Source: Primorskyibacter aestuariivivens
GTDB taxonomy: Bacteria; Pseudomonadota; Alphaproteobacteria; Rhodobacterales; Rhodobacteraceae
Assembly (NCBI RefSeq): GCF_028023675.1
Contig: NZ_JAQIOZ010000026.1
Span: forward strand, 1-63,150
DNA: 63,150 bases
Reading direction: 5' to 3'
The notes under the pieces: generated by a model
Told to the model about the DNA's origin: nothing
Seen by the model: only the letters and a program-made list of their open reading frames with translations
Databases searched by the model: none
Program-made: the position numbers and the translations under genes
Part shown: positions 1-7,308 of the stretch, one piece after another
Position numbering within the stretch: position 1 is the stretch's first letter
Layout of the letters: every line of letters starts with the position of its first letter

Positions 1-2
1 GC

Positions 3-119
3 AGGTTCAAGACCCTCAGCGGGCTGACGCCTTACGAATACATCTGCAAGATCTGGACTTCAGAGCCAGATCGTTTCATCCTAAATCCGATCCACCAAAT
101 GCCGGGACTGAACACCTAG
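3..119 (+). mobile_element. 3' end of an IS481-type transposase, left copy
   Basis: The forward frame entering from the left edge reads RFKTLSGLTPYEYICKIW, continues FILNPIHQMPGLNT and stops at TAG (117-119). This is the usual C-terminus of IS481/IS3-type DDE transposases, after the catalytic core. Only 38 codons are inside the window. The IS end is probably the CTGAACA ending near 113, followed by CCTAGC, which fits the NCTAGN target known for IS481. The transposase stop would then come from the target CTAG. An identical copy in inverted orientation lies at the right edge. The family call is from recognition of the C-terminal sequence; the catalytic domain is not visible. Confidence 0.8.
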
Positions 120-862
120 CCCCTGTTGACGGCAAAAATCTCATCCGCCTTGCGCACCAGCGTGGTGTAATGCCCGGCCCCTTCCACGCGGTTCAGCCGC
201 GCACCATCGGGCAGTGCCGCGTAAAGCGCCTCGGCCATGGCGGGCGGTGTCCAGCGATCCTCGGTGCCCTGCCAGATCGTCACGGGACATTTGATGCGTG
301 CCAGCCGGTCGGACCACGGACGTACATAGGTCGGGAGCTCGCGGCGATAGGTGGGGTAATTCGCGTCGAACCCGGCCACAAGGATGCGTTCAAAGGTGAT
401 CCTGTGCTCGGTATCCGCGAAAAACGCCTTGTCCGGGGCGCTCATCGACTTGATCAATTGCGCCGCCAGAAAGGAGGGCGCGCGCAGCGCCAACATTCTT
501 TGCAAGCGGGCAAATCCCCGGAACAGGATCGGCCATCGCGCCAGCCGAAAGACAGATGCACCCGCCATGCCCGGCAGGAACCGGCCCAGTTCCAACGGTC
601 CGGCGGGCGACACCAGCGTCAGAGCGGACACGCGCTCCGGCGCGGCAGCGGCAAGCCGCAGCGCCGCATGCGCGCCCAGCGAAAACCCGATCAGATGCAC
701 CGGCCGTCCTTCGGAATAGCGGCCCAGATCCTTGGCCATGGCGCCGAAATAGCGATACCCGTTGCGGTCCAGCACAAGCAGGTCCTCCGGGCGTTCGGGC
801 AACAGGTCGAGTTCGTGGCCACTGCCCGGCAATCCCGTCAGATAAAGCCGTGAAACGCTCAT
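116..862 (-). CDS. alpha/beta-hydrolase
   Basis: A 248-residue alpha/beta-hydrolase, probably cytoplasmic since no signal peptide is seen. The nucleophile elbow GFSLG is at residues 59-63 (Ser61), an acid-loop GTEDRW lies near residue 200, and the catalytic His is in GAGHY near the C-terminus. The order matches the Ser-Asp-His triad of esterases and BioH/MhpC-like hydrolases; the substrate cannot be told. Its start overlaps the stop of the upstream YjbR-like gene (ATGA, 859-862), so the two are probably co-translated. Its own TAG stop falls in the CTAG beside the IS end, so the last codons could have been changed by the insertion, although the length is normal. Confidence 0.85.
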   Translation of the reverse strand: MSVSRLYLTGLPGSGHELDLLPERPEDLLVLDRNGYRYFGAMAKDLGRYSEGRPVHLIGFSLGAHAALRLAAAAPERVSALTLVSPAGPLELGRFLPGMAGASVFRLARWPILFRGFARLQRMLALRAPSFLAAQLIKSMSAPDKAFFADTEHRITFERILVAGFDANYPTYRRELPTYVRPWSDRLARIKCPVTIWQGTEDRWTPPAMAEALYAALPDGARLNRVEGAGHYTTLVRKADEIFAVNRG

Positions 863-1212
863 CCCAGACCTGCCTGCACTTTCTTCGGCAGTTTGCTACG
901 CACAATGCGATAAGAGGTCTCCAGCCGGTCGCGCAGCTCGTCCTCGGTGATGTCATTCGCGGCGATGCGGTCAAACGGGACATGCAGCCAGGAGCGGTGG
1001 AAATAGGGGGCCTTGATCCCGCGCCCCATCTCGATCAGCGCCTGCGCGGTGTCGATATCCCCGGTCTTGACCGACACGCCATCGCCGCGCGCGCCCACCG
1101 AGGCAAACATCTTGCCGCCCACCTTCCACGCGTCATGGCCGCCGCCCCATGGGTCGGAGCAGTCCGCGCCGGGAAATTGCGCGCAGATGGCGTTTACGAT
1201 CTCGCGTGACAT
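859..1212 (-). CDS. MmcQ/YjbR family DNA-binding-like protein
   Basis: A 117-residue protein of the MmcQ/YjbR family, a small CyaY-like fold of unknown role often annotated as DNA-binding. Recognisable family features are the N-terminal helix with a PG.DCSDPWG segment, the WKVGGKMFA strand near residues 29-37, and the C-terminal SYRIVRSKLPKK helix. Family length is about 110-120 residues, so it is complete. It overlaps the downstream hydrolase by 4 bp, forming a two-gene unit. The biochemical role is unknown. Confidence 0.82.
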   Translation of the reverse strand: MSREIVNAICAQFPGADCSDPWGGGHDAWKVGGKMFASVGARGDGVSVKTGDIDTAQALIEMGRGIKAPYFHRSWLHVPFDRIAANDITEDELRDRLETSYRIVRSKLPKKVQAGLG

Positions 1213-1274
1213 GGGGCAAAGCCTGCGACCGTTCAGCGATTCCCGGAACAGGGCATTTGGCCGCGCGACACAAC

Positions 1275-1730
1275 TTATCCTGGGTCCGGCTCATCCCCCA
1301 TGACATAGCGCGGCCCCTTGCCCAGCGTCGCGGCGCGGTCCTCGGGGTTGTAGAGCCTGCACTTGTCCAGTGACAGGCAACCACAGCCGATGCAGCCATC
1401 CAGCTTGTCCCGCAGCGCCTGCATCTGGGCGATCTTCTCGTCCAGCACCGCGCCGAAGCGGTTGGAAATGCGGGTCCAGTCGGCCGTGGTCGGGGTGCGG
1501 TTTTCGGGAAGGGAGGCCAGCGCCTCGCGAATCTCGGCAATGGAAAACCCCAGCGTCTGCGCGATCAGCACGAAGGAAAGCCGCCGGATATCCGAACGTT
1601 CAAACGCCCGCTGTCCGCCCGCATTGCGGTGCGGATGCACCAATCCCTGATCCTCGTAAAACCGGATGGCCGAGACCGAAAGCCCGGTACGTTCGGCGAC
1701 AAATCCGATGGATAATCCGCGTGATGACAT
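1275..1730 (-). CDS. soxR: redox-sensitive transcriptional activator SoxR
   Basis: A MerR-family regulator of 151 residues. The winged helix-turn-helix is at about residues 8-50 (GFVAERTGLSVSAIRFYEDQ), followed by a dimerisation helix (about 80-112). The [2Fe-2S] ligands are Cys113, Cys116, Cys118 and Cys124 in a CX2CXCX5C arrangement, the pattern that separates SoxR from other MerR proteins. SoxR senses redox-cycling compounds or superoxide by cluster oxidation and remodels a long-spacer promoter. It is divergent from a VOC/EamA gene pair, with a SoxR-box-like palindrome between them, so those two genes are its likely targets and it may also repress itself. Confidence 0.95.
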   Translation of the reverse strand: MSSRGLSIGFVAERTGLSVSAIRFYEDQGLVHPHRNAGGQRAFERSDIRRLSFVLIAQTLGFSIAEIREALASLPENRTPTTADWTRISNRFGAVLDEKIAQMQALRDKLDGCIGCGCLSLDKCRLYNPEDRAATLGKGPRYVMGDEPDPG

Positions 1731-1763
1731 CGCTAAGCTCTGAAAATACGTGACTCTTTTGTC

Positions 1764-1794
1764 TTGACCTAAACTGTACTTGAGGTCGCATGTT
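1764..1794 (+). promoter_or_regulatory. SoxR operator with a 19-bp-spacer promoter
   Basis: In the soxR/VOC divergent region, TTGACC (1764-1769) is followed after 19 bp by CATGTT (1789-1794). MerR-family activated promoters characteristically have 19-20 bp spacers. Between them is an imperfect dyad with outer arms GACCT (1766-1770) and AGGTC (1783-1787), including the CTTGAGG half-site of known SoxR boxes. About 16 of 22 positions are self-complementary. Binding by the adjacent SoxR is inferred. Confidence 0.7.
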
Positions 1795-1823
1795 CAAAGC
1801 AAGACAGATGAAGGAGACAGGAT

Positions 1824-2201
1824 ATGACCCGACTCGAACATGTGAACCTGAGCGTTGCAGATGCCCATGCCACCGCCGATGTGCTGTGCTGCGCCTTTGG
1901 CTGGCGCATTCGCTGGCAGGGCAAGACCGCCGATGGCGATTGGGACGCGGTGCATGTGGGTGATGCCGACAGCTATATCGCGCTCTTTGCCGTGCCGGGC
2001 GGCGCGGACCGGCCCGCGCGCTATGCTGCGCAAGGCACGCTCAACCATATCGGGGTCGTGGTCGACGATCTGGATGCCGCAGAGGCGACGGTGCGCGCGG
2101 CGGGGTTCAACCCCCATGCGCATCATGATTACGAACCGGGACGCCGTTTCTATTTCGAAGGGCCGGATGGCATCGAATACGAGGTGGTCAGCTATGGATA
2201 A
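1824..2201 (+). CDS. VOC (glyoxalase/bleomycin-resistance fold) protein
   Basis: A 125-residue single-module VOC protein. The first half begins RLEHVNLSVADAHATADV and the second contains TLNHIGVVVDDLDAAEATV and ends GPDGIEYEVVSYG, the paired beta-alpha-beta-beta-beta modules of the family. The His after LEH/LNH and the late Glu in YEVV are the usual metal-ligand positions. Such proteins bind or modify small molecules, including antibiotics and glyoxalase substrates. It is the first gene downstream of the SoxR-type promoter and is followed by a drug/metabolite exporter, which suggests a role in handling redox-active compounds (inference). The start follows AAGGAGACAGGAT. Confidence 0.85.
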   Translation: MTRLEHVNLSVADAHATADVLCCAFGWRIRWQGKTADGDWDAVHVGDADSYIALFAVPGGADRPARYAAQGTLNHIGVVVDDLDAAEATVRAAGFNPHAHHDYEPGRRFYFEGPDGIEYEVVSYG

Positions 2202-2346
2202 CGGATTGCTTCTGGTGTCGCTGTTGCGCCAACACGGCAATTCGGCACCGCAACCACGCCTCCGGCCCTTGCGCACGCAGCGCTGGTCTCTGCGCATCCG
2301 CCTTGCCGGGTTCGACTGGATGTTTCAGGTGACGTCTCATGCCTAA
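2194..2346 (+). CDS. possible small ORF between the VOC and EamA genes
   Basis: A 50-codon ORF starting MDNGLLLVSLLRQHGNSAPQ. It overlaps the end of the VOC gene by 8 bp and the start of the EamA gene by 8 bp, with a GAGG about 9 nt before its ATG. It is Arg-rich with no recognised domain. It may be a genuine small protein, a translational-coupling ORF or chance. Support is only the overlap geometry and the ribosome-binding site. Confidence 0.22.
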   Translation: MDNGLLLVSLLRQHGNSAPQPRLRPLRTQRWSLRIRLAGFDWMFQVTSHA

Positions 2347-3259
2347 TGCTCTTATTTTTCTGCTTTTGTATGTCGGGGTCATGACCGGCCTGAACTTCCC
2401 GTTGGGCAAGCTGGCGGGCGCGGAGGGTGTGCCGCCCGCGCTTTGGGCGATGCTGATTTCCACCGGTGCTTCTTTGGCGCTGATCCCGTCCCTGGCGCTG
2501 CGCGGGGCGCTGACCCCGCCGCGCGGCGCAACCCTGCGCTATGTGGTGGTGGCCGGGGTGATCACTTTTGTCGCGGCCAATCTTCTGGTGTTCAGCGCCA
2601 TTCCGCATGTGGGTGCGGGACAGGTGGGCATGATGTTCGCACTCTCGCCGGTCTTTACGCTGGCGCTGTCCATGCTGGCGGGCCTGAAATCGCCGGGGCG
2701 GCTGGGGCTTGGCGGCATCGCCCTGGGCATGGCCGGGGCGATGCTGGTGGCGTTGGGGCGTGGCGATGTGGCGGGGCTGTCGCTCTGGGCGCTGGCGGCG
2801 CTTGCGATCCCGTTGCTGCTGGCCATCGGCAATGTCTATCGCACGCTGGACTGGCCCGAAGGCGGCGATCCGATGGCGCTGGCCTTTTGGAGCCATGCCA
2901 CAGCCGCGCTGGTCTTTGCCGGTGTCCTTGTCTTAGCGTATGGTCGTATCCCGTTGGAAACACTGGCAGAGATCAAGGGAACCGCATTGTTGCAAATGGC
3001 CGTTGCAGGGGCCACATTCCCCGCCTTTTTCCGGCTCCAGCGCCTTGGCGGCCCGGTGCTGCTCAGCCAGATCGGCTATGTCGCGGCAGCCACCGGCATG
3101 GGCGCGGCGGTGCTGTTTCTGGGCGAACGCTATGGCCCGGTCACATGGGCGGGCGTGGCGCTGATCGTGCCGGGCGTGGCGCTGACGCTGCTGGATGGGC
3201 GGCGCGGGTCAACAGCACGCTTGGCGCGGCGTGCCTGCCATGCTAGGGAAGCTTTATGA
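2339..3259 (+). CDS. EamA-family drug/metabolite transporter
   Basis: A 306-residue inner-membrane protein with about ten hydrophobic segments in two EamA repeats (about 1-140 and 150-285). The second repeat carries GPVLLSQIGYVAAATGM and ends LGERYGPVTWAGVALI, a typical EamA C-terminal block. The family exports amino acids, metabolites and some drugs; the substrate here is unknown. It follows the VOC gene downstream of the SoxR box, so redox-cycler efflux is a reasonable inference. The cytoplasmic tail is basic (RRGSTARLARRACHAREAL). The AGGTGAC before the ATG is a usable ribosome-binding site. Confidence 0.88.
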   Translation: MPNALIFLLLYVGVMTGLNFPLGKLAGAEGVPPALWAMLISTGASLALIPSLALRGALTPPRGATLRYVVVAGVITFVAANLLVFSAIPHVGAGQVGMMFALSPVFTLALSMLAGLKSPGRLGLGGIALGMAGAMLVALGRGDVAGLSLWALAALAIPLLLAIGNVYRTLDWPEGGDPMALAFWSHATAALVFAGVLVLAYGRIPLETLAEIKGTALLQMAVAGATFPAFFRLQRLGGPVLLSQIGYVAAATGMGAAVLFLGERYGPVTWAGVALIVPGVALTLLDGRRGSTARLARRACHAREAL

Positions 3260-3389
3260 GTATCGCTGCAACCATCATTATCTGCTGCATTCCCCGCTGA
3301 CATCGTTGGCGGGCCACTCATCTTCTTTCCATTGTGAAACGATCTTGCTAAGCCCGCCACGAGCGTCCGCGCGCCCGTGAGGAGAGGCC

Positions 3390-4775
3390 ATGACCGAGAT
3401 CAGACTGCACAACACAAAGACCCGCCGCAAAGAGGTCTTTGAACCGATCGATCCGAGCGACGTGCGGATTTATCTCTGTGGCCCAACGGTTTACGACCGG
3501 GCGCATCTGGGCAATGCACGCAATGTGATCATGTTCGACGTGTTGTTCCGGCTCTTGCGCCATGTCTATGGGCCGGATCACGTGACCTATGTGCGCAATT
3601 TCACCGACGTGGATGACAAGATCAACGCGCGCGCCGCCGAAAGCGGGCGCGAGATCGGTGAGATCACGGCGGAGACGACGCAGTGGTATCTGGACGATAT
3701 GGCAGAACTTGGCACGCTGGAGCCGACCCATATGCCGCGCGCCACGCAATATATCCCGCAGATGATTGAGATGATCGAGGCGCTGATCGCCCGGGGCCAT
3801 GCCTATGCGGCGGAGGGCCATGTGCTGTTCGCGGTGGAAAGCTACGCGGAATACGGCGCGCTGTCGGGTCGGTCGGTGGATGACATGATCGCGGGCGCGC
3901 GGGTCGAGGTTGCGCCCTATAAACGCAACCCGATGGATTTCGTGCTCTGGAAACCCTCCGCGCCGGATCTGCCCGGATGGGACAGCCCCTGGGGGCGGGG
4001 GCGGCCCGGCTGGCATATCGAATGCTCTGCCATGAGCCACGCGCTTCTGGGCGCGTCATTCGACATTCACGGCGGCGGCAATGATCTGATGTTTCCGCAT
4101 CACGAAAACGAGGTGGCGCAAAGCTGCTGCGCCCATCCAGAGGGATCCTTCGCGCGTTACTGGCTGCATAACGAGATGTTGCAGGTCGAGGGCAAGAAGA
4201 TGTCCAAGAGCCTGGGAAATTTCTTTACGGTCAGGGACTTGCTGGATGAAGGTGTCCCGGGCGAGGTGATCCGGTTCGTGTTCCTGAGCACTCATTACGG
4301 CAAGCCGATGGACTGGACCGCGAAGAAGGCGGCGGAGGCTGAGGAAGAGCTTGAAAAGTGGGCGCTGTATACGAGCAATGTTGAGGCGTCAAAAAGCATA
4401 CCTTCCGAGGTGATTGATGCTTTGTGCAATGATATGAATACTCACAGTGCACTGACCGCTCTCAGAAAACTCGCGAAGTCGGGTGAATTTGCTGAACTGA
4501 AAGCTGGCGCTGAGTTTTTAGGATTTGAATTGCAGGTTGATGCAGGAACGCAAGGGGCCTACGACAAAATTCTTCAGTCTGAGGAAAACCGTCCCAAGAT
4601 CGAATCTTTAATCGAACGAAGAGCCACAGCACGAAAAGAAAGAAATTTTGAGAAGGCGGATGAGATCAGAGCTATCTTGACCGCCGCCGGTGTTTCGCTC
4701 GTTGATACCGCTGATGGTGGGGTGACTTACAAACTCGAAAAGGACTTTGATCCAGCCAAGCTGGAGGGTCTGTGA
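3390..4775 (+). CDS. cysS: cysteinyl-tRNA synthetase
   Basis: CysRS, 461 residues, charges tRNA-Cys in the cytoplasm. Class I motifs are present: zinc-ligand Cys30 in YLCGPTVYD, the HIGH-type HLGN at 39-42 and KMSKS at 270-274. WHIECSAMS and HHENEVAQS carry further family residues. Length is typical. AGGAGAGGCC precedes the ATG. The last third (about 4380-4680) is only about 45% G+C by hand count, against clearly G+C-rich flanks, although the frame is intact, which suggests a recombined or less constrained C-terminal tRNA-binding domain. The stop overlaps a 28-codon ORF that leads into cimA. Confidence 0.97.
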   Translation: MTEIRLHNTKTRRKEVFEPIDPSDVRIYLCGPTVYDRAHLGNARNVIMFDVLFRLLRHVYGPDHVTYVRNFTDVDDKINARAAESGREIGEITAETTQWYLDDMAELGTLEPTHMPRATQYIPQMIEMIEALIARGHAYAAEGHVLFAVESYAEYGALSGRSVDDMIAGARVEVAPYKRNPMDFVLWKPSAPDLPGWDSPWGRGRPGWHIECSAMSHALLGASFDIHGGGNDLMFPHHENEVAQSCCAHPEGSFARYWLHNEMLQVEGKKMSKSLGNFFTVRDLLDEGVPGEVIRFVFLSTHYGKPMDWTAKKAAEAEEELEKWALYTSNVEASKSIPSEVIDALCNDMNTHSALTALRKLAKSGEFAELKAGAEFLGFELQVDAGTQGAYDKILQSEENRPKIESLIERRATARKERNFEKADEIRAILTAAGVSLVDTADGGVTYKLEKDFDPAKLEGL

Positions 4776-4861
4776 TGGCGCAGGATATGAACCATACTGC
4801 CCGGGCCTGCCCCGGGCCGCGCCCGACCCTTCCCGCCTTGTTTCAGGAGGGCACAGCATGA
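4775..4861 (+). CDS. 28-aa ORF bridging cysS and cimA
   Basis: A short ORF beginning [17 protein letters not shown]. Its ATG shares a base with the cysS stop (TGATG) and its TGA overlaps the cimA ATG (ATGA). GGAGG lies about 9 nt before its start. The centre is very G+C-rich with repeated CCCGGGCC blocks that can pair. It contains no isoleucine and few leucines, so it does not look like a classical attenuator peptide for branched-chain synthesis. It could couple cysS and cimA translation, or be chance. Confidence 0.3.
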   Translation: MAQDMNHTARACPGPRPTLPALFQEGTA

Positions 4862-6477
4862 CACGCGAACGCCTCTATCTCTACGACACCACGCTGCGCG
4901 ACGGGCAGCAGACCCAGGGCGTGCAATTCTCCACGTCCGAGAAACAAAAGATCGCCGAGGCGCTGGACGCGCTGGGCCTCGATTATATCGAAGGCGGCTG
5001 GCCGGGCGCCAACCCCACCGACAGCGCGTTTTTCGATGCCGCGCCCAAAACCCGCGCGCAGATGACCGCATTCGGCATGACCAAGCGCACCGGCATGAGC
5101 GCGGAAAATGATGATGTGCTGGCGGCGGTGATGAATGCCGGGACCGGAGCGGTCTGTCTGGTAGGCAAATCCCATGTCTATCATGTGGAAAAAGCGCTTG
5201 GTGTGACCCGCGAAGAGAATACCGACAATATCGCCCGCTCCATGGCGCATATCAAAGCGCAGGGCCGCGAGGCGCTGTTCGATGCCGAACATTTCTTTGA
5301 TGGCTACAAGGCCGATGCGGGCTATGCGCTGGAGACGCTGCGCGCCGCGCTTGAGGCCGGGGCGCGCTGGGTTGTGCTCTGCGACACCAATGGCGGCACG
5401 CTGCCCACGGAAATCGGGCGGATCGTGTCCGAGGTGATCGCGGCGGGCATTCCCGGCGACAAGCTGGGCATCCATACCCATAACGACACGGAAAACGCCG
5501 TGGCGGGGTCTTTGGCCGCCGTCGAAGCAGGTGCGCGGCAGGTGCAGGGCACGCTGAACGGGCTGGGCGAGCGCTGTGGCAATGCCAACCTGACCACGCT
5601 GATCCCGACGCTCCTGCTCAAGGAACCCTATGCCTCGATGTTCGAGACCGGCGTGCCGCAAGAGGCGCTGTCGGGCATGGTCCGGCTCAGCCGGATGCTG
5701 GACGAGATCCTCAACCGCGTGCCTTCGAGACAAGCGGCCTATGTGGGGGCCAGCGCCTTTGCGCATAAAGCCGGGCTGCATGCCAGTGCGATCCTCAAGG
5801 ACCCGTCGACCTATGAGCATATCGACCCGGCGCTGGTGGGCAATGAGCGTATCATCCCCATGTCCAATCAGGCGGGACAATCCAACCTGCGCCGCCGTCT
5901 GGCCGATGCGGGGCTGAGCGTGGACAAGGGCGATCCGGCGCTGGGCCGCATTCTTGACCGGGTCAAGGACCGCGAGGCTGAGGGTTATGCCTATGACGGG
6001 GCGCAGGCGTCGTTCGAGCTGCTTGCGCGCGAGGAACTGGGCGGGATGGAGCGGTTTTTCGAAGTGGACCGCTACCGCGTGACCGTCGAGCGGCGGCGCA
6101 ATGCGCTGGGCCAGATCGTTTCCGCGTCCGAGGCGGTGGTGGCCGTAACCATCGACGGGCAGCAGATCATGTCGGTCAGCGAAAGCTTTGACGAAGAGGG
6201 CAGCGATCGCGGCCCGGTCAACGCGCTGGCGCGCGCGCTGGCCAAGGATCTGGGCAAATACCAGACCTCGATCGACGACATGCATCTGGTGGATTTCAAG
6301 GTGCGCATCACGCAAGGCGGCACCGAGGCCGTGACCCGCGTCATCATCGACAGCGAGGATGGCAAGGGGCGGCGCTGGTCCACGGTGGGGGTGTCGGCCA
6401 ATATCGTCGATGCCTCTGTCGAGGCGTTGCTTGATGCAATCCGCTGGAAACTGACCCGCGATCACGGGCAGGGGTAA
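4858..6477 (+). CDS. cimA: citramalate synthase
   Basis: A 539-residue enzyme of the LeuA/HMGL-like family that condenses pyruvate and acetyl-CoA to (R)-citramalate, the first step of the threonine-independent isoleucine route. The TIM-barrel metal motif is DTTLRDGQQ (residues 10-18), with HTHND at 206-210 and NGLGERCGNANL after it. The C-terminal LeuA-type dimer domain (about 400-530) contains VDFKVRI and TRVIIDS. The long form with this ending separates it from isopropylmalate synthase and homocitrate synthase. The start at 4858 was chosen because AGGAGG precedes it by 8 nt and DTTLRDG begins ten codons later; in-frame codons upstream lack a ribosome-binding site. Confidence 0.93.
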   Translation: MTRERLYLYDTTLRDGQQTQGVQFSTSEKQKIAEALDALGLDYIEGGWPGANPTDSAFFDAAPKTRAQMTAFGMTKRTGMSAENDDVLAAVMNAGTGAVCLVGKSHVYHVEKALGVTREENTDNIARSMAHIKAQGREALFDAEHFFDGYKADAGYALETLRAALEAGARWVVLCDTNGGTLPTEIGRIVSEVIAAGIPGDKLGIHTHNDTENAVAGSLAAVEAGARQVQGTLNGLGERCGNANLTTLIPTLLLKEPYASMFETGVPQEALSGMVRLSRMLDEILNRVPSRQAAYVGASAFAHKAGLHASAILKDPSTYEHIDPALVGNERIIPMSNQAGQSNLRRRLADAGLSVDKGDPALGRILDRVKDREAEGYAYDGAQASFELLAREELGGMERFFEVDRYRVTVERRRNALGQIVSASEAVVAVTIDGQQIMSVSESFDEEGSDRGPVNALARALAKDLGKYQTSIDDMHLVDFKVRITQGGTEAVTRVIIDSEDGKGRRWSTVGVSANIVDASVEALLDAIRWKLTRDHGQG

Positions 6478-6480
6478 GCC

Positions 6481-7248
6481 ATGCGTGTTGACGGCTGGCA
6501 GGCCTGCGCGGCGATTGTCGAACAGGGCGATCCTGACCGCTTTGCCAGCGCCATGGCCGCGCCTGTGGAGGTGCGCGCACGGCTGTTTCCGCTCTACGCG
6601 ATGAATGTGGAGGTGAGCCGCGCGCCATGGGTCACCGAAGAGCCGATGATCGCCGAGATGCGGTTGCAATGGTGGCGCGATGCGCTGGAGGAGATTGCAG
6701 CGGGCGAGGACGTGCGCCGGCACGAGGTGGTGACGCCGCTGGCACAGGTGCTCAGCGCGGAGCAGGCGGTTTTGCTGGATGACCTCGTTCTTGCGCGTCG
6801 TTGGGATGCCTATCGCGAGGCCTTCGAGGACGAGGCGGCATTTCGCGCTTATATCGACCAGACGGCGGGCCATCTCATGTGGGTGGCGGCGCAGAACCTG
6901 GGCGCAACCGGGGAACAGGCCGTGCGCGATATCGCTTTTGGCGCGGGCGTGGCGCAGTTTCTGCGTGCGGTGCCGGAACTGGAGGCGCGGGGGCGCATTC
7001 CGCTAGTCGATGGGCGGGCCGAGGCGGTTCGGGTGCTGGCCGAAGGGGCCTTGGCGCAGCTCAATCGGGGCAAGCGGGCGGGTGTGGCGCGCGGGGCGCG
7101 GCCTGCGCTCTGGGCCGGGTGGCAGGCGGAGGGCATTCTCAAACAGGTGGTGGCGGACCCGCGCCGGGTGGCCGATGGCACGTTGGGGCTGTCCGAATTC
7201 ACGAAACGCGTCGGGCTGATGCGCCGGGCGCTGACGGGGGCTATCTGA
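6481..7248 (+). CDS. squalene/phytoene synthase-like protein (NDUFAF6 type)
   Basis: 255 residues with the isoprenoid-synthase fold of the squalene/phytoene synthase family. The region RLFPLYAMNVEVSRAP and RLQWWRDALEEIAAG corresponds to the NDUFAF6-like branch. The aspartate-rich DXXXD motifs needed for prenyl diphosphate ionisation are not evident: the second site reads YIDQTAGHLMW. This fits a non-catalytic relative of the respiratory complex I assembly factor NDUFAF6 better than a carotenoid enzyme, and no carotenoid genes are adjacent. It starts 3 bp after the cimA stop, so it is likely co-transcribed. Confidence 0.75.
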   Translation: MRVDGWQACAAIVEQGDPDRFASAMAAPVEVRARLFPLYAMNVEVSRAPWVTEEPMIAEMRLQWWRDALEEIAAGEDVRRHEVVTPLAQVLSAEQAVLLDDLVLARRWDAYREAFEDEAAFRAYIDQTAGHLMWVAAQNLGATGEQAVRDIAFGAGVAQFLRAVPELEARGRIPLVDGRAEAVRVLAEGALAQLNRGKRAGVARGARPALWAGWQAEGILKQVVADPRRVADGTLGLSEFTKRVGLMRRALTGAI

Positions 7249-7303
7249 GCGGGCAAATGTCTTCGAAGTCATTTGCAAATTCTGTTGACAGAATTTGACC
7301 CGC
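7249..7303. repeat. two abutting palindromes between convergent genes
   Basis: Immediately after the stop of the squalene-synthase-like gene, a 24-bp near-perfect palindrome (7253-7276, arms GCAAATG/CATTTGC around CTTCGAAG) abuts a perfect 9+9-bp palindrome (7277-7296, AAATTCTGT/ACAGAATTT). Outer arms GCGGG (7249-7253) and CCCGC (7299-7303) could close a multi-branched structure. It lies between the two convergent stop codons and may act as a bidirectional terminator, though it lacks a T tract. Confidence 0.55.
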
Positions 7304-7308
7304 CCGGA

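Noticed and set aside
4843-6873. A 676-codon open frame on the minus strand opposite cimA
   Set aside because: It mirrors cimA, which has clear catalytic motifs. Long antisense frames are expected in G+C-rich genes, and its composition (many His, Arg, Gln) is that of a shadow frame.
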